Shown: positions 17,268 to 26,990 of the stretch, piece by piece
Numbering within the stretch: the stretch's first letter is position 1
Layout: each line of letters starts with the position of its first letter
Origin: Bradyrhizobium sp. URHD0069
GTDB taxonomy: Bacteria; Pseudomonadota; Alphaproteobacteria; Rhizobiales; Xanthobacteraceae
Direction of reading: 5' to 3'
Length of the DNA: 64,000 nt
Assembly: GCF_000701345.1 (NCBI RefSeq)
Contig: NZ_JNIJ01000012.1
Coordinates: 62,001 to 126,000, forward strand
The notes under the pieces: model-generated
The model's database searches: none
Told to the model about the DNA's origin: nothing
The model's input: the letters and a program-made list of their open reading frames with translations, nothing else
Translations under genes and position numbers: made by a program

Positions 17268-18680
17268 ATGACGATGATTTGGCCGTCTGTTAGGACCGGC
17301 AAGAATTCTCGGCTTGGACTTTCTCACCAATTTGTTGCCGCGGCCGGCATAACGATAGCCGTCTCGATGGCGGTGCTTTCGTTCGCAATCTCGCAACGTA
17401 TCGAAGCCAGCATGATGCAAACGGCGGCCGAAGAAGGTGCCCTCTTCACCGAATTCTTCCTCGGTCCGTCCGCGCAAGAACTCGCCACTTCCCGCACCTT
17501 GTCTCCAGAGAGCGTAAAAAATCTGGATGATTTGCTTGCGGGAAAGCTTGGCGAACGTGTGAGGTTGATCAAGATCTGGTTGCCCGACGCCACGCTCGTA
17601 TACTCGACCAGTAAGGAAACCATCGGCGGACGATTTCCTTCGCCTCATATCACCGCGGCCGTCGAAGGCAAGGTGTTTGGCCATTTCGATTATCTGGACG
17701 ACATCGAAAATGCTACCGAGCGCCAGCTGCATGTTGCAGTCGTCGAAATCTATGCGCCGCTATTCCGTACGGGGACACCGGAGATCATCGCCGTCGGCGA
17801 GGTGTATAACGACGGCAGGCGACTCGCGGCCGATCTGGCTTCGATCCGGCTCACAGCCATCGGGATCGTTGGCGCAGTCAGCGCTCCGATGATGCTGATA
17901 TTGTTCCTCATGGTTCGTCGTGCTTCAGACCTGGTCACCAGCCACCAAACGTCCCTCGTCCAAAAGGTGATCGAGGCAAAGAACCTCGCCACGCAGAACG
18001 ACAGATTGCGACGGATGGCAGACGACGCCCGGCTTGAGGCCGGGAGTTCCAACGAGAACCTCCTTGGCCGGATTGGACAGGATCTGCACGATGGTCCGAT
18101 CCAACTCGTCAGCCTCTTGATGCTCAAGCTGACCGAGTCGAACGATCGAAAATCGGCGGGAACTGGATATGACGGTCCGCGTGACGCCAGCCTCCAAGTC
18201 CTGACCGCACGGATACTAACCGAGCTCCGCGATATCTCGAGCGGTCTTGTGCTGCCCCAATTGGATGGATTGACGCCGAATGAAATACTCTGGCTCGCCG
18301 TGCAACAGTACGAGGACGCGACGGGGGTGGAGGTTGGCTGTCGAATTGGCGACTTGCCCGAAGACCTGACACAGCCGCTAACAATATGCCTGTACAGAAT
18401 CGTGCAGGAGGGACTGAACAATGCTTTCCATCATGCGAAGGCAAAAGGACAGCGCGTAGCGGTGTCGGCGGATACGCAGTGGATCGCCATCGCGGTAAGC
18501 GATACCGGTTCCGGATGTGCCGAAGACAATCACCGGGACTCGCGCAGCAGAAGAGCCCTCGGCATCACAGGTCTGCGGAACCGTGTCGAAGCGCTCCACG
18601 GCACCTTTGAACTGCTATCGCAGCGCGGCAGTGGAACCACAATTCGAGCGAAGCTTCCAATCGCTCGCACGGAAAGCTAG
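17268..18680 (+). CDS. Sensor histidine kinase (NarX/LiaS-type, HisKA_3)
   Basis: This 470-aa kinase has two membrane spans (about 20-40 and 194-216) flanking a periplasmic sensor region of about 150 residues. A coiled-coil linker follows. The HisKA_3 phosphoacceptor block is RIGQDLHDGPIQ (His about 274), and the C-terminal HATPase domain shows N-box NNAFHH and G-box DTGSG. This class pairs with NarL/FixJ regulators, and one lies 191 bases downstream. Two ATGs are possible at the start (six bases apart). The divergent orientation to the secretion operon suggests it senses an envelope signal and controls that operon, which is inference from position. Confidence 0.9.
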   Translation: MTMIWPSVRTGKNSRLGLSHQFVAAAGITIAVSMAVLSFAISQRIEASMMQTAAEEGALFTEFFLGPSAQELATSRTLSPESVKNLDDLLAGKLGERVRLIKIWLPDATLVYSTSKETIGGRFPSPHITAAVEGKVFGHFDYLDDIENATERQLHVAVVEIYAPLFRTGTPEIIAVGEVYNDGRRLAADLASIRLTAIGIVGAVSAPMMLILFLMVRRASDLVTSHQTSLVQKVIEAKNLATQNDRLRRMADDARLEAGSSNENLLGRIGQDLHDGPIQLVSLLMLKLTESNDRKSAGTGYDGPRDASLQVLTARILTELRDISSGLVLPQLDGLTPNEILWLAVQQYEDATGVEVGCRIGDLPEDLTQPLTICLYRIVQEGLNNAFHHAKAKGQRVAVSADTQWIAIAVSDTGSGCAEDNHRDSRSRRALGITGLRNRVEALHGTFELLSQRGSGTTIRAKLPIARTES

Positions 18681-18871
18681 AATTGCAGTCGATTGGTGCG
18701 TGTGTCTCTTCACGAGCAGACGTTTGTACATTCGCGCACAGATGGTCATTAACGAATTAATGGTGCATAAACATCGACATTTACATTTCCCACTTGCTTG
18801 AGCTATATTCGCCACATCGTTGAGTTAATTTTTCAAAATGATATGTACCAAGCGTATTTTATGGAGCCAGT

Positions 18872-19564
18872 ATGAGTACGGTTTCCATTGGTTTGGTAGA
18901 CGATCATCCTTTGATGATTGAGGGTATTGTCGCCCTTTTGTCGCGCGCTCAGGGTCTCCAGGTATTGTCGACTGGTTCGACGGCAAGAGATATCATCGAC
19001 ATTTCGATGCGCTTCCGTCCAGACGTCCTCATTGTCGATCTGAGCATGCCGGGCAATGTCTACGCAGCGATTGCAACTTCCATCAAAGTCGCGCCGAACA
19101 CAAAAGTTGTCGCGTTCACTGCCGCAACCGGCGTGGATTCCGCGATCCGAGCACTCGATGCCGGCGCAAGCGGATACGTCCTAAAAGGCAGTAGCGCGAA
19201 AGAGCTCATCCAGGCTGTGAAATCGGTTCGGCATGGCGAGACATACATTACGCAAAGCTTTGCGAGCCAGGTCATTGCAGCCTTGCGAAACACGTCACTG
19301 CGACGGATGGCGGCTGAAGCCGTCAGATTCAGCATCCGCGAAGAGCAGATCGTCCGGCTATTGTTGCGGGGCAATACCAATAAAGAGATCGCTGTTTCGT
19401 TAAAAATCAGCGAGAAGACTGTCAAGAACTACATGACAATCCTCATGCAGAAGCTTCACGCTCGCAATCGCCTCGAAGTTGTCATTGCGGCACAAGCGCT
19501 GACTGATCGTGAACAGGACGGTTCTGTCAACTCTGCAGGTTGGCAGCAGCGTTATCTCTCTTAA
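18872..19564 (+). CDS. NarL/FixJ-family response regulator
   Basis: The 230-aa protein has an N-terminal receiver domain with acidic pocket DDH (about 10-12), phospho-acceptor Asp in VDLSMPG (about 56) and the usual Thr and Lys positions (AFTA, LKG). A C-terminal LuxR-type helix-turn-helix follows (NTNKEIAVSLKISEKTVKNY, about 165-184). It is the partner of the kinase just upstream. The AT-rich gap before it could carry its own promoter. Its targets may include the peroxidase/type I secretion operon, given the repeat array between them. Confidence 0.93.
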   Translation: MSTVSIGLVDDHPLMIEGIVALLSRAQGLQVLSTGSTARDIIDISMRFRPDVLIVDLSMPGNVYAAIATSIKVAPNTKVVAFTAATGVDSAIRALDAGASGYVLKGSSAKELIQAVKSVRHGETYITQSFASQVIAALRNTSLRRMAAEAVRFSIREEQIVRLLLRGNTNKEIAVSLKISEKTVKNYMTILMQKLHARNRLEVVIAAQALTDREQDGSVNSAGWQQRYLS

Positions 19565-19873
19565 GTCGAAGCCGGCAGCCTAGGACGTTTCGCTAGGGCT
19601 CTTCTTCGGCTTTAAAAACGCTGAGGCCAAGGCTTTCGGCGATAGATATCCAGCACGCTATTTAATCCTTTCTAGTAGCCGGGCTCGAACCATTTCCCTT
19701 CGGTTGAGCCAGGAGCGTCTTTGTCCTAGCTCCCGCTTTCAGGACTACGGGCAATCGCGGGTCATGGGAGGAAAGCCCGACTTTTTGTTTGAATGCGCCA
19801 ATCTGTCCCGTCTGTCGCACGTGGCAGAAGCCTGACGATGCGATACCGTCGTAGAAAATTCAGGGAGGCAATC
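19565..19873. other. Intergenic, no gene seen
   Basis: No convincing frame. A GC-rich imperfect hairpin (GGCTC/GAGCC arms with AACC/GGTT, about 19680-19710) lies in the first half and could end the two-component transcript, but no T-run follows. Confidence 0.35.
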
Positions 19874-20863
19874 ATGTTCGCGAAATTTAATCGCCGTCAC
19901 TTCATCGCTGCCGGTACGGCAGCCGCCGCGATGCCTTTCCTCTTGCGCAGGGCCTCGGCGCAGGCCGCATGGCCGTCGCGGCAGATCCGTATGATCTGCA
20001 GCTACCCGGCGGGCGGGCAGACCGACCTGCTCGCGCGCGCCTTCGGCGAATTCATCTCCAAGCAGGTGGGGAAGACCGTCGTCATAGAAAACAAAGCGGG
20101 CGCTTCCGGCTCTATAGGCGCGGCGGAAGTCGCGCGCGCGGAGCCAGACGGCCACACAATCCTGTGCTCCATCTCGACCACCTACGTGATGAACAGAATA
20201 ATGATGAAGAACCCCGGCTACGACATGGACAAAGACCTGACGCTCGTCAGTGTCATCCCGGGCGCCGGGCTGCTGCTGGTCGCGAGCCCGAAGTCCGGCG
20301 TCAAAACGTTGGACGAATTCGTCGCTTTCGCGCGTAAGAGCGGCAAGGTGAACTTCGGCACCTATAGCGCGGGCTCAGCCCCGCACATCACGATCAATGA
20401 ACTCAACAAGCAGTATGATCTCAACATCGAACCGATCCACTACCGAGGCGAAGCGCCGATGTGGACGGGGCTGGCGGAAGGCACGCTCGATGTCGCGATG
20501 GGCAGCTACACGGCCGCGCAATCCGTCCTGCAAAGTGATCGCGGCATTGTGTTCGCGGTGCATTCGAAGAAGGTCGACGCGATCCCGAACGTCAAGACTC
20601 TGCCTGAACAAGGCGCGACATCGAGGTTCTTCACCGTGAGCGGTTTCACGGGATGGGCGTTGCCGAAGGCGACGCCGCAGCCGATCGTCGATCGGCTAGC
20701 GGAACTCTGCGTGGCGGCCAACAACGATCCGAAAGTGAAGGAAATTCTCAGCACGTTCGTGCTGGAATCGCCGCTCGACTTTAAGGAAAGCAATGCTTTA
20801 TACCAGCGCGAATTGCCGGTCTGGATGGAGAGCGCGCAGGCGCTCGGCTTGCAACCAGTCTAG
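19874..20863 (+). CDS. Tripartite tricarboxylate transporter substrate-binding protein (Bug/TctC family)
   Basis: The 329-aa product starts at an ATG with a strong AGGGAGG site. It has a twin-arginine-like signal (NRRHFIAAGTAAAA, cleavage after ASAQA). The mature part follows the Bug family plan: IRMICSYPAGGQTDLLARAF near the start, ENKAGASGSIGAAEVARAEP at the ligand-binding loop, then a periplasmic type II two-domain fold. Such proteins bind carboxylates or other small acids in the periplasm. No TctA/TctB membrane genes lie beside it, which is common for Bug proteins in this group, so the ligand is unknown. Confidence 0.92.
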   Translation: MFAKFNRRHFIAAGTAAAAMPFLLRRASAQAAWPSRQIRMICSYPAGGQTDLLARAFGEFISKQVGKTVVIENKAGASGSIGAAEVARAEPDGHTILCSISTTYVMNRIMMKNPGYDMDKDLTLVSVIPGAGLLLVASPKSGVKTLDEFVAFARKSGKVNFGTYSAGSAPHITINELNKQYDLNIEPIHYRGEAPMWTGLAEGTLDVAMGSYTAAQSVLQSDRGIVFAVHSKKVDAIPNVKTLPEQGATSRFFTVSGFTGWALPKATPQPIVDRLAELCVAANNDPKVKEILSTFVLESPLDFKESNALYQRELPVWMESAQALGLQPV

Positions 20864-21007
20864 ATTGGAAAACGGTCATGGCCGTCAGGCCAGCACCCGC
20901 AACTCTCACATTTCAGTGGCAAGGAAAGCCGTTCGCGCCGCGACCCCAATATCCCGTTGGGGATGAGTGCTGAAAAACCCGGATGTCCCCAAATCGCTTA
21001 GTGCAGC

Positions 21008-21034
21008 GCGAGCGCCGATCGACGCGGCGCTCGC
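21008..21034. terminator. Hairpin between convergent genes
   Basis: A perfect 10-bp GC-rich stem (GCGAGCGCCG and its complement) with a 7-nt loop lies between the convergent Bug-protein and FAD-oxidase genes. There is only a short T-rich tail, so termination is likely but not certain. Confidence 0.5.
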
Positions 21035-21052
21035 TAAGTTTGAGGTGCGGGG

Positions 21053-22435
21053 CTATTCGGCAGCCAACGTCCGCATAGAAGCCGGCAACGGAATGGCGGA
21101 GCCGAATACGTTGTCCGGATCGTAGTGCCGTTTGGCTTTGATCAGCCGATCGACATTGCAGCCATAGCTCTTCATTGCACGCTCCACGTCGCCGCTGGGG
21201 AGAAAATTCGGATATCCGCCCGGAAGTGCCATCGTGCTGAACGCATCGAGCGTATCTTGAACCCACCGTCGGTGCTGGTCCTCATCCACTGGATTTGAAC
21301 GATCGGCATAGGTAGCGAGAATCTCGACCAGCACATGGTCGCGGCGCAAACCGAAGGCCGTTGCCTCCACCGGCACGCGGGAAGCGGCACCCCGGCACTC
21401 GTGGGTAAAAATCGCGCATCCCGGCGACACCGCATTTGCAATCGCCTCAATAAAGGCATCGATGCTCCTGCCGTCGAGTGCGGGAAGCCAACAGCTCTCC
21501 ATGAATACGCGCTGTCCGATGACCAGAAACGGATCGAATGCCGCGAGCGAGTCGCCATAAGACATCGCGTCCATGGCGCCTGCGACCACCGTTCCGAGCT
21601 TGGAAAACGGCTCGAGGCGCGCTTCGCCCGCCTCCGGCGGGCCGCACCATGTCGGGACGACCATCGCCAGCGGCGTGCCGTCGGGCCCGCCAGCGAGACC
21701 AAGCTGAACCGTCAACTCTTCGGGCGCATTAGCCGTGATACTTACGCATCCTTCGAGAACAGCCTTGGCCTCGCCGAACGGGAAAAGCAGCATGCCAGAG
21801 CGCACGTTGGGTACATCGTGCAAGCGACACTGCATTGCTGTTACGACGCCAAAATTTCCGCCGCCGCCGCGCAGTGCCCAGAATAGCTCTGCTTCGCTGT
21901 CTTGCCGGGCGGAAACGATGCGCCCATCCGCGAGGACCACCTCAGCGGCAAGCAGATTATCGAGCGCTAGACCAAATCGGCCGATCAGCGATCCATAACC
22001 GCCGCCAAGTGTGAGCCCCGCCATACCGACAGAACTGCACGAGCCCGTCACGGCCGCGAGGCCGAGCGGATCCGCTACCGCGAGAACGTCCGAAGCACGT
22101 GCGCCTCCCGCAACTTGAGCGGTGCGCTTGACGGAGTCGACGACCGCACTGTTCATGCCGCTCAAGTCAATGACGAGCCCTTCGCACAACGCGCGGCCGG
22201 CCCAATCATGACCTCCGGCGCGGACTGACAATGGGAGCTCGCAATCGCGCGCGGTTTGGATTGCTGCCCGCACATCTTCGGGTGTCTGGCAATGAGCCAC
22301 CACGCTCGGCATGCGGCCGACCGGTTTTGCCCAGATCGCCGTTGCTGCGGCGTACAGCTGTTGGCCCGGCCTCGACAATCGTCCCGACAATTTTCCGGCC
22401 AGACGATGAAGTTTCCTTTCAATCAGATCCGTCAT
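21053..22435 (-). CDS. FAD-linked oxidoreductase, berberine-bridge-enzyme type
   Basis: The 460-aa enzyme has an N-terminal FAD_binding_4 (PCMH-type) domain. It contains SVRAGGHDWAGRALCEG, where the His of GGH is the usual covalent FAD attachment site, and GGGYGSLIGRFGLALDNLL. The C-terminal BBE motif is YDPDNVFGSAIPLP. The ATG used has GGGAG nine bases upstream; a longer frame start is unsupported. Such flavoenzymes oxidise alcohols, sugars or aromatic substrates. The substrate is unknown. The AraC-type regulator gene begins just upstream on the same strand and may control it. Confidence 0.88.
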   Translation of the reverse strand: MTDLIERKLHRLAGKLSGRLSRPGQQLYAAATAIWAKPVGRMPSVVAHCQTPEDVRAAIQTARDCELPLSVRAGGHDWAGRALCEGLVIDLSGMNSAVVDSVKRTAQVAGGARASDVLAVADPLGLAAVTGSCSSVGMAGLTLGGGYGSLIGRFGLALDNLLAAEVVLADGRIVSARQDSEAELFWALRGGGGNFGVVTAMQCRLHDVPNVRSGMLLFPFGEAKAVLEGCVSITANAPEELTVQLGLAGGPDGTPLAMVVPTWCGPPEAGEARLEPFSKLGTVVAGAMDAMSYGDSLAAFDPFLVIGQRVFMESCWLPALDGRSIDAFIEAIANAVSPGCAIFTHECRGAASRVPVEATAFGLRRDHVLVEILATYADRSNPVDEDQHRRWVQDTLDAFSTMALPGGYPNFLPSGDVERAMKSYGCNVDRLIKAKRHYDPDNVFGSAIPLPASMRTLAAE

Positions 22436-22543
22436 TGCTCTTTCTCCCGGTGGAGGCGCCAACGCGACAGCGTACGCCGAGCGTTGCGACGTAGAGAGAG
22501 CGGGGCAAATCGTCTTGAAAAATTATGCTGTTTGGGGGCGTGG

Positions 22544-23401
22544 TCAGCCGACCAGTTGCGTAAGGGAAACCCCGTGAACGCGCCGGACCCAACGGGTGAG
22601 ATGACTTTGATCGGCGAAACCGGTGCGTATTGCGATTTCAGCCAGACCGGATCGACCATCGCGAACCAATTCGATCGCGCGTTGCAGGCGCAGATGCACG
22701 ATGTAGCGATGGGGGCTGATACCCACGGATCGGGTGAAGATGCGGGTGAAGTGGTACTGGCTGCGCCCCGCTATCTTTGCAAGAGTGGAGACCTCGATCG
22801 GTTCGTCAATGTGATCAATTACATACTCTTTTAGGCGCGCGAGGACGTCCTTGCCCAGCGCGCCGCGTGCCGGGAGTTCGTGCTCCGACGTATGACGGAC
22901 AACCAACCCATCAATGAAGCCGCTGGCAATCTCGTTCCAGAACAGCGGTCCGTTCGGATAGCCGCGCGCGCTCTCCGACGCCAGGGTCTGCGCAAGTTGA
23001 AGCAGCGCCTTGTCATAGCCTGACAGGCGCTCTACCAACTGTGCTTCGAGCGCCGCATCGTCCGCGGCTGCCAGCGCAAATTTGCTTGGATCGATTGTAA
23101 CGAGAATAGCATCGACGCTTTTTTCCGCGTCCGCGCGGGCGTCTATCCCGGCAGGACAGATGGCCAGCGACCCGGCCGGCGCCTCGTGCCGGAGCGCCCT
23201 TCCTGCCATCCGGCAATCGATGGACACCTGTGAGACAAAGCAGACGAGGTGCTTTCGGGTCTCAACATTGAAGTGAGCACCGTCCCGAAACCGTACGCTG
23301 AGCACTGAAAGGCCACTTTCGCCTGGCGCGCTCCCAGCTGCCAGCGTAGCCGGGAGGGCACCGTCGGCTTGCGCCAAACGAAGTCCGGCAGTTCCGAGCA
23401 T
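22544..23401 (-). CDS. AraC-family transcriptional regulator
   Basis: The protein is about 285 aa from an ATG with GAGAGG upstream; a TTG 18 codons earlier is an alternative. The C-terminal ~100 residues contain two helix-turn-helix units, IAGRSQYHFTRIFTRSVG and IAIRTGFADQSHLTRWVRR, typical of AraC/XylS proteins. The N-terminal part is a cupin-like sensor region without a clear ligand signature. It lies 108 bases upstream of the FAD oxidase gene on the same strand, so it may be its regulator. Confidence 0.9.
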   Translation of the reverse strand: MLGTAGLRLAQADGALPATLAAGSAPGESGLSVLSVRFRDGAHFNVETRKHLVCFVSQVSIDCRMAGRALRHEAPAGSLAICPAGIDARADAEKSVDAILVTIDPSKFALAAADDAALEAQLVERLSGYDKALLQLAQTLASESARGYPNGPLFWNEIASGFIDGLVVRHTSEHELPARGALGKDVLARLKEYVIDHIDEPIEVSTLAKIAGRSQYHFTRIFTRSVGISPHRYIVHLRLQRAIELVRDGRSGLAEIAIRTGFADQSHLTRWVRRVHGVSLTQLVG

Positions 23402-23771
23402 CAGGTTGATCCTCTCAGAGAAAGGTGGATCGATACTGTGAAGACCTGCTGGCAAAGTCGGTCTGACAATGCGGCAGCCAAGATTGTTTGTGGTCGCCGA
23501 CCGCTGCCTTGATGGCCGTGCAAAAGCTCGGCTGCTTTGTCGGTGACGTCATGTCGACCTGCCTGTTTGCTGAGAGTTTGTCAGAAGGACAACGCCGGAA
23601 GTGGCGGTTACCCCTCACCCAAGCCAATATCAGATAGATCACGATAGCATTGCGTTTTGATCTATTTGGCTACAACGGTAACCTGCATCCTCGCCTTCGA
23701 ATGGCCCTACACTGATGCAGTTCCTGCATCCAGGACGCAAAGGCGTTGTAACGTAGCCGCGGCAGCAGGCC

Positions 23772-23918
23772 CTAAAGTTCGGCCTCCGGCAGAAATGCCA
23801 CGATGGCCTTCGCGACGGCGGTCGCGTGTATCAGGCGTTCGATGCCTATGCTCCGAACGACGCGCACCGGGCCTTCGGCGTCGCGCTCGGCGACGATGGA
23901 TACGGTTCCATCCCTGCA
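23772..23918 (-). other. In-frame open extension beyond the DUF6064 stop codon
   Basis: Directly after the TGA of the DUF6064 gene the same frame stays open for 48 codons to a TAG and reads like protein (GTVSIVAERDAEGPVRVVRS, then a helical Ala/Ile-rich end). There is no good start codon of its own, since GTG within it would leave only about 30 residues. It may be a gene remnant or a chance frame. The rest of 23402-23771 shows nothing convincing. Confidence 0.35.
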
Positions 23919-24605
23919 TCACGCGGTTTGAGGCGATCCGCGCTGACGGATGATCGTCCAGGTGCCGGCTGCAGCGGCCAGCGCCAAGGCGGCATGAAGA
24001 GCCCACGCTTGCGGCTCTCCCATCGTCCGAAGGGTTATGCCGCTCAAGAGGCACCAGAGAACGGGGATTGGCAGCAGCAATGGCAAAAGCCTGCCGCGGG
24101 CGAGGAGCAGAAGGCCGAGCGTCACGATCGCCGTCGGATCCGGCGCGATGCCAAAAACCTCGGACGAGGCCCAGCCACGTCCCTGCAGCGGCGCAAGCAA
24201 GGGCTGTCCGGCGAGTGCGAAGGCAAGGATGAAGTATCCTGTCCAACCGGCAAGCCCGCGCCGGTCGAAGGCGAGGCCGTCGAGCAAAAGCCCGGAGACG
24301 AGGAGCAACACGCCCTCAACGGCGAAGGCCGGCGCGACATAGGCGGCAGCCCAGTTGATGGTCGCATAGCGGTTCCACAGGAAGGACCATCCGACGAAGA
24401 TCCAGAGAATCGCGAGGAGGAGCGCGAGCCACCGTGCAGCGCTTCTCGGCCGCCACGCGACGAGCAGGATGATGATGAGGCCGGCGGCGAGCGCGAGCAC
24501 TTGCAGAGGCCAGAGCGCCGCATTGTGCAATTCGAACATCCGCCAGTAGACACGTGGAGAAAAGAGCAGGAAATTTTCCGGTCGGTAGGTCCACCACTCC
24601 GACAT
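23919..24605 (-). CDS. DUF6064 family integral membrane protein
   Basis: The 228-aa product begins MSEWWTYRPENFLLFSPRVY, the usual DUF6064 start, and has about six to seven hydrophobic segments covering most of its length. Its ATG overlaps the stop of the upstream aldo/keto reductase gene by one base (TGATG), indicating translational coupling. The function of the family is unknown. The pairing suggests co-expression with the reductase. Confidence 0.8.
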   Translation of the reverse strand: MSEWWTYRPENFLLFSPRVYWRMFELHNAALWPLQVLALAAGLIIILLVAWRPRSAARWLALLLAILWIFVGWSFLWNRYATINWAAAYVAPAFAVEGVLLLVSGLLLDGLAFDRRGLAGWTGYFILAFALAGQPLLAPLQGRGWASSEVFGIAPDPTAIVTLGLLLLARGRLLPLLLPIPVLWCLLSGITLRTMGEPQAWALHAALALAAAAGTWTIIRQRGSPQTA

Positions 24606-25522
24606 CAAAGAGCCTGCACGTAGGCCGAGATGCGCTCCCGCATGGCTAGGTCCGGCATGGGTCCGGCGGCAGCCGCGAGGTTTTCGCGCACGTGGTCGAC
24701 GCGGGTGGTCGCCGGAATTGCGATGGTGACGGCTGGATGAGAGAGGATGAACTTCAGGACGAGCTGCGCCCAGCTCGACACCCCGAGTTCGATCGCCCAT
24801 TCGGGCAGCGGCTCACCCTTGAGCCGGTGGGTCAGCGCGCCCTGCCGGAACGGCCGGTTGATAATCACGGCAATGCCGCGCTCCGACGCCAGCGGCAGCA
24901 GCCGCTGCTCCGCCTCGCGGTCGACGACGTTGTAGGAGAACTGCACGAAATCGATGGGCTCGTTCCGCATGATCTGTTCGAGAAGATCATGACGGCGCCC
25001 TTCCGACGTGGTGATTCCAGCATAGCGCACCGCACCGGCCGCCTTCATCTGAAAGAGCGTCTGCAGATGCGCCTTCCATGCGAGGAGATTGTGAACCTGA
25101 ACGAGGTCGAACTTTGGCACGCCCCAGAAGCGACGCGATTGCTCGATCTGGGTCGGGCCTGCCGTTGCCGAGGACGTCCAGACCTTTTCAGCCGAGAACA
25201 GCGTGGAGGGTCGTCCGAGCTTTTGAAGGCCGTAGCCGACCACCGGTTGCGACGAGCCATACATGGGGGAGGAATCGATCATGCGGCCGCCTGCCTCGAA
25301 GAAGGCGGCCATGACATCAGCGCATTCGTCCCTGAGCACCGGATCGCCGCCGACGTTGAAGGTGATCCAGGTCCCTAGCCCTACGATCGGCATGGCCTCG
25401 CGGGTCGAGGGTATGGGACGGCGGGCGGGCGAGCCTTCCTGGGCATGCAGAGAAATTGGCAGGAGCGCCGCAGCGGCCGTCGCCAAGGAGGCCCGCACGA
25501 ACGTTCGGCGTGTCGTCCGCAT
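24605..25522 (-). CDS. Aldo/keto reductase with twin-arginine signal
   Basis: The 305-aa enzyme starts at MRTTRRTFVRASLATAAAAL, a Tat-type leader with cleavage near HAQ. GGAG lies six bases upstream of the ATG; ATGs five codons further upstream are alternatives. The barrel shows catalytic residues of the family: Asp and Tyr in DSSPMYGSSQ, Lys in FSAEKVW and His in LVQVHN. It would act in the periplasm, which is unusual for a nicotinamide-dependent fold. Periplasmic AKR-like proteins may use another cofactor. It is coupled to the DUF6064 membrane gene. Confidence 0.87.
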   Translation of the reverse strand: MRTTRRTFVRASLATAAAALLPISLHAQEGSPARRPIPSTREAMPIVGLGTWITFNVGGDPVLRDECADVMAAFFEAGGRMIDSSPMYGSSQPVVGYGLQKLGRPSTLFSAEKVWTSSATAGPTQIEQSRRFWGVPKFDLVQVHNLLAWKAHLQTLFQMKAAGAVRYAGITTSEGRRHDLLEQIMRNEPIDFVQFSYNVVDREAEQRLLPLASERGIAVIINRPFRQGALTHRLKGEPLPEWAIELGVSSWAQLVLKFILSHPAVTIAIPATTRVDHVRENLAAAAGPMPDLAMRERISAYVQAL

Positions 25523-25976
25523 CCGATGCTCCATCATCGTGGCGGGGAATTTCCCGTGCAAATTAGGAACATTCCTGCCGGCCTTTGCGGCACGAAGAAC
25601 CGCGCCGGCCACAACGTAGCACCTTCTCGAGGGCACCAGACATAATCGGTATTCCGCTTAGGATCAAAAAGCCGAAATCGGGCGAAAGTCCGGGGTGGCA
25701 CATTTCGGACCTGACGCGGTGTCTAACTTGAGTCCGTAATGCGCTCCGATGCGGACGTTGGCGAGAGCAAGCAAGGATCGGCATCACGCAGCCGCTTGAT
25801 CTACCTAGACGGTTCCAAAATCTCGGCTGCGGGAGGTCCCACCACGGGTGACCACGAACTACCCGCGAGCATTGCCCGGGACAGTCAGAAGTGTCACAAA
25901 CTACAGGGGATAGCCTCGTGCACGCGCGCGCCTATTGGTCCGAAACTCGGATCGAGAACAGCGAGGAGGCAGACCT
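25523..25976. other. Intergenic between divergent genes
   Basis: No credible gene. Frames on both strands lack start signals and protein-like composition. The divergent promoters of the reductase and AEC genes should lie here. Confidence 0.4.
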
Positions 25977-26933
25977 ATGGAAGTCGCCGACCTCGTACTT
26001 CCCGTATTTGCGGTCATCGTCACCGGCTGGCTGGCCGGGCGGCTGGGCTACATCTCGCGCTCGCTGGCCGACGGACTCGTGCATTTCGCCTACAACGTCG
26101 CGATGCCGGCGCTGCTGTTCATCACCGTCGCGCAGGAACCGGCGCGCAATCTCCTGGAATGGCGCTTCCTGATGGCGTTCGGAGGCGGGTCCGTCCTCTG
26201 CTTCGCGCTGGTATTCCTGGTGGTTCGCATCGCCTGGGGACGCGATCTCGCCAGCAGCACGATCCTGGGAATGACGGCGGCGATGACCAACACCGGATTT
26301 GTGGCGCTGCCGATCCTGCACTCCATCTACGGTCAGCCCGCCGTTCTGCCCGCCGCCATCGCGACCGTGTTCGTGGCAGCGGTGATGTTCCCCGCGAGCG
26401 TCATCCTGCTGGAAAGCGAGGGACACGGCCGGCCCGGGTCCTCCGCGCGTCCCGTCGTCCTGGTGAAGCAGATCGCGCTCAATCCGATGGTGCTATCAAC
26501 CCTCGTGGGTCTCGCGTGGGCGATCACAGGCTGGCCGGTCCCGGCGCCGATCGCGGCCTATCTCAACATCTTCGCGGCTGCGCTAACCCCGTGCGCGCTC
26601 TTCGCCATCGGGCTCGGCCTGTCGGTCGAAGCCATGCGCTCGAAGCTCGCGGCGTCCCTCGCCTTGACGGTCGTCAAGCTCGTGATCATGCCGCTGGTCG
26701 TGTACGGCCTGTGCGCGATCTCGGGCCTCAATCCGCTCTACACCATTGCCGCCGTCGTCTGCGCCGCCGTGCCGACTGCAAAGACGGTGTTCATCCTCGC
26801 CGGCGAGTACAAGGTGGAGGAGGATCTGGTCACCGCCACAGTCTCGATCACAACGCTGCTGTCGGTCGTCACACTGCTGGGCTGGCTCTACGCCCTTTCG
26901 GGCCTCTCAGCACATGTCCAGCGAACCGCCTGA
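25977..26933 (+). CDS. AEC (auxin efflux carrier) family transporter
   Basis: The 318-aa protein has ten hydrophobic segments in two groups of five. It starts MEVADLVLPVFAVIVTGWLA and contains NVAMPALLF and TGFVALPIL, conserved patterns of the AEC family of secondary exporters. The ATG is preceded by GAGGAGG. In bacteria such carriers move malonate, malate or other small carboxylates across the inner membrane. The substrate here is unknown. Confidence 0.9.
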   Translation: MEVADLVLPVFAVIVTGWLAGRLGYISRSLADGLVHFAYNVAMPALLFITVAQEPARNLLEWRFLMAFGGGSVLCFALVFLVVRIAWGRDLASSTILGMTAAMTNTGFVALPILHSIYGQPAVLPAAIATVFVAAVMFPASVILLESEGHGRPGSSARPVVLVKQIALNPMVLSTLVGLAWAITGWPVPAPIAAYLNIFAAALTPCALFAIGLGLSVEAMRSKLAASLALTVVKLVIMPLVVYGLCAISGLNPLYTIAAVVCAAVPTAKTVFILAGEYKVEEDLVTATVSITTLLSVVTLLGWLYALSGLSAHVQRTA

Positions 26934-26990
26934 ACTCGATCACCCCACGAAAGCCGCCCGGGCGGGCGGGGATAGTCCAGCCCGGCCTCT

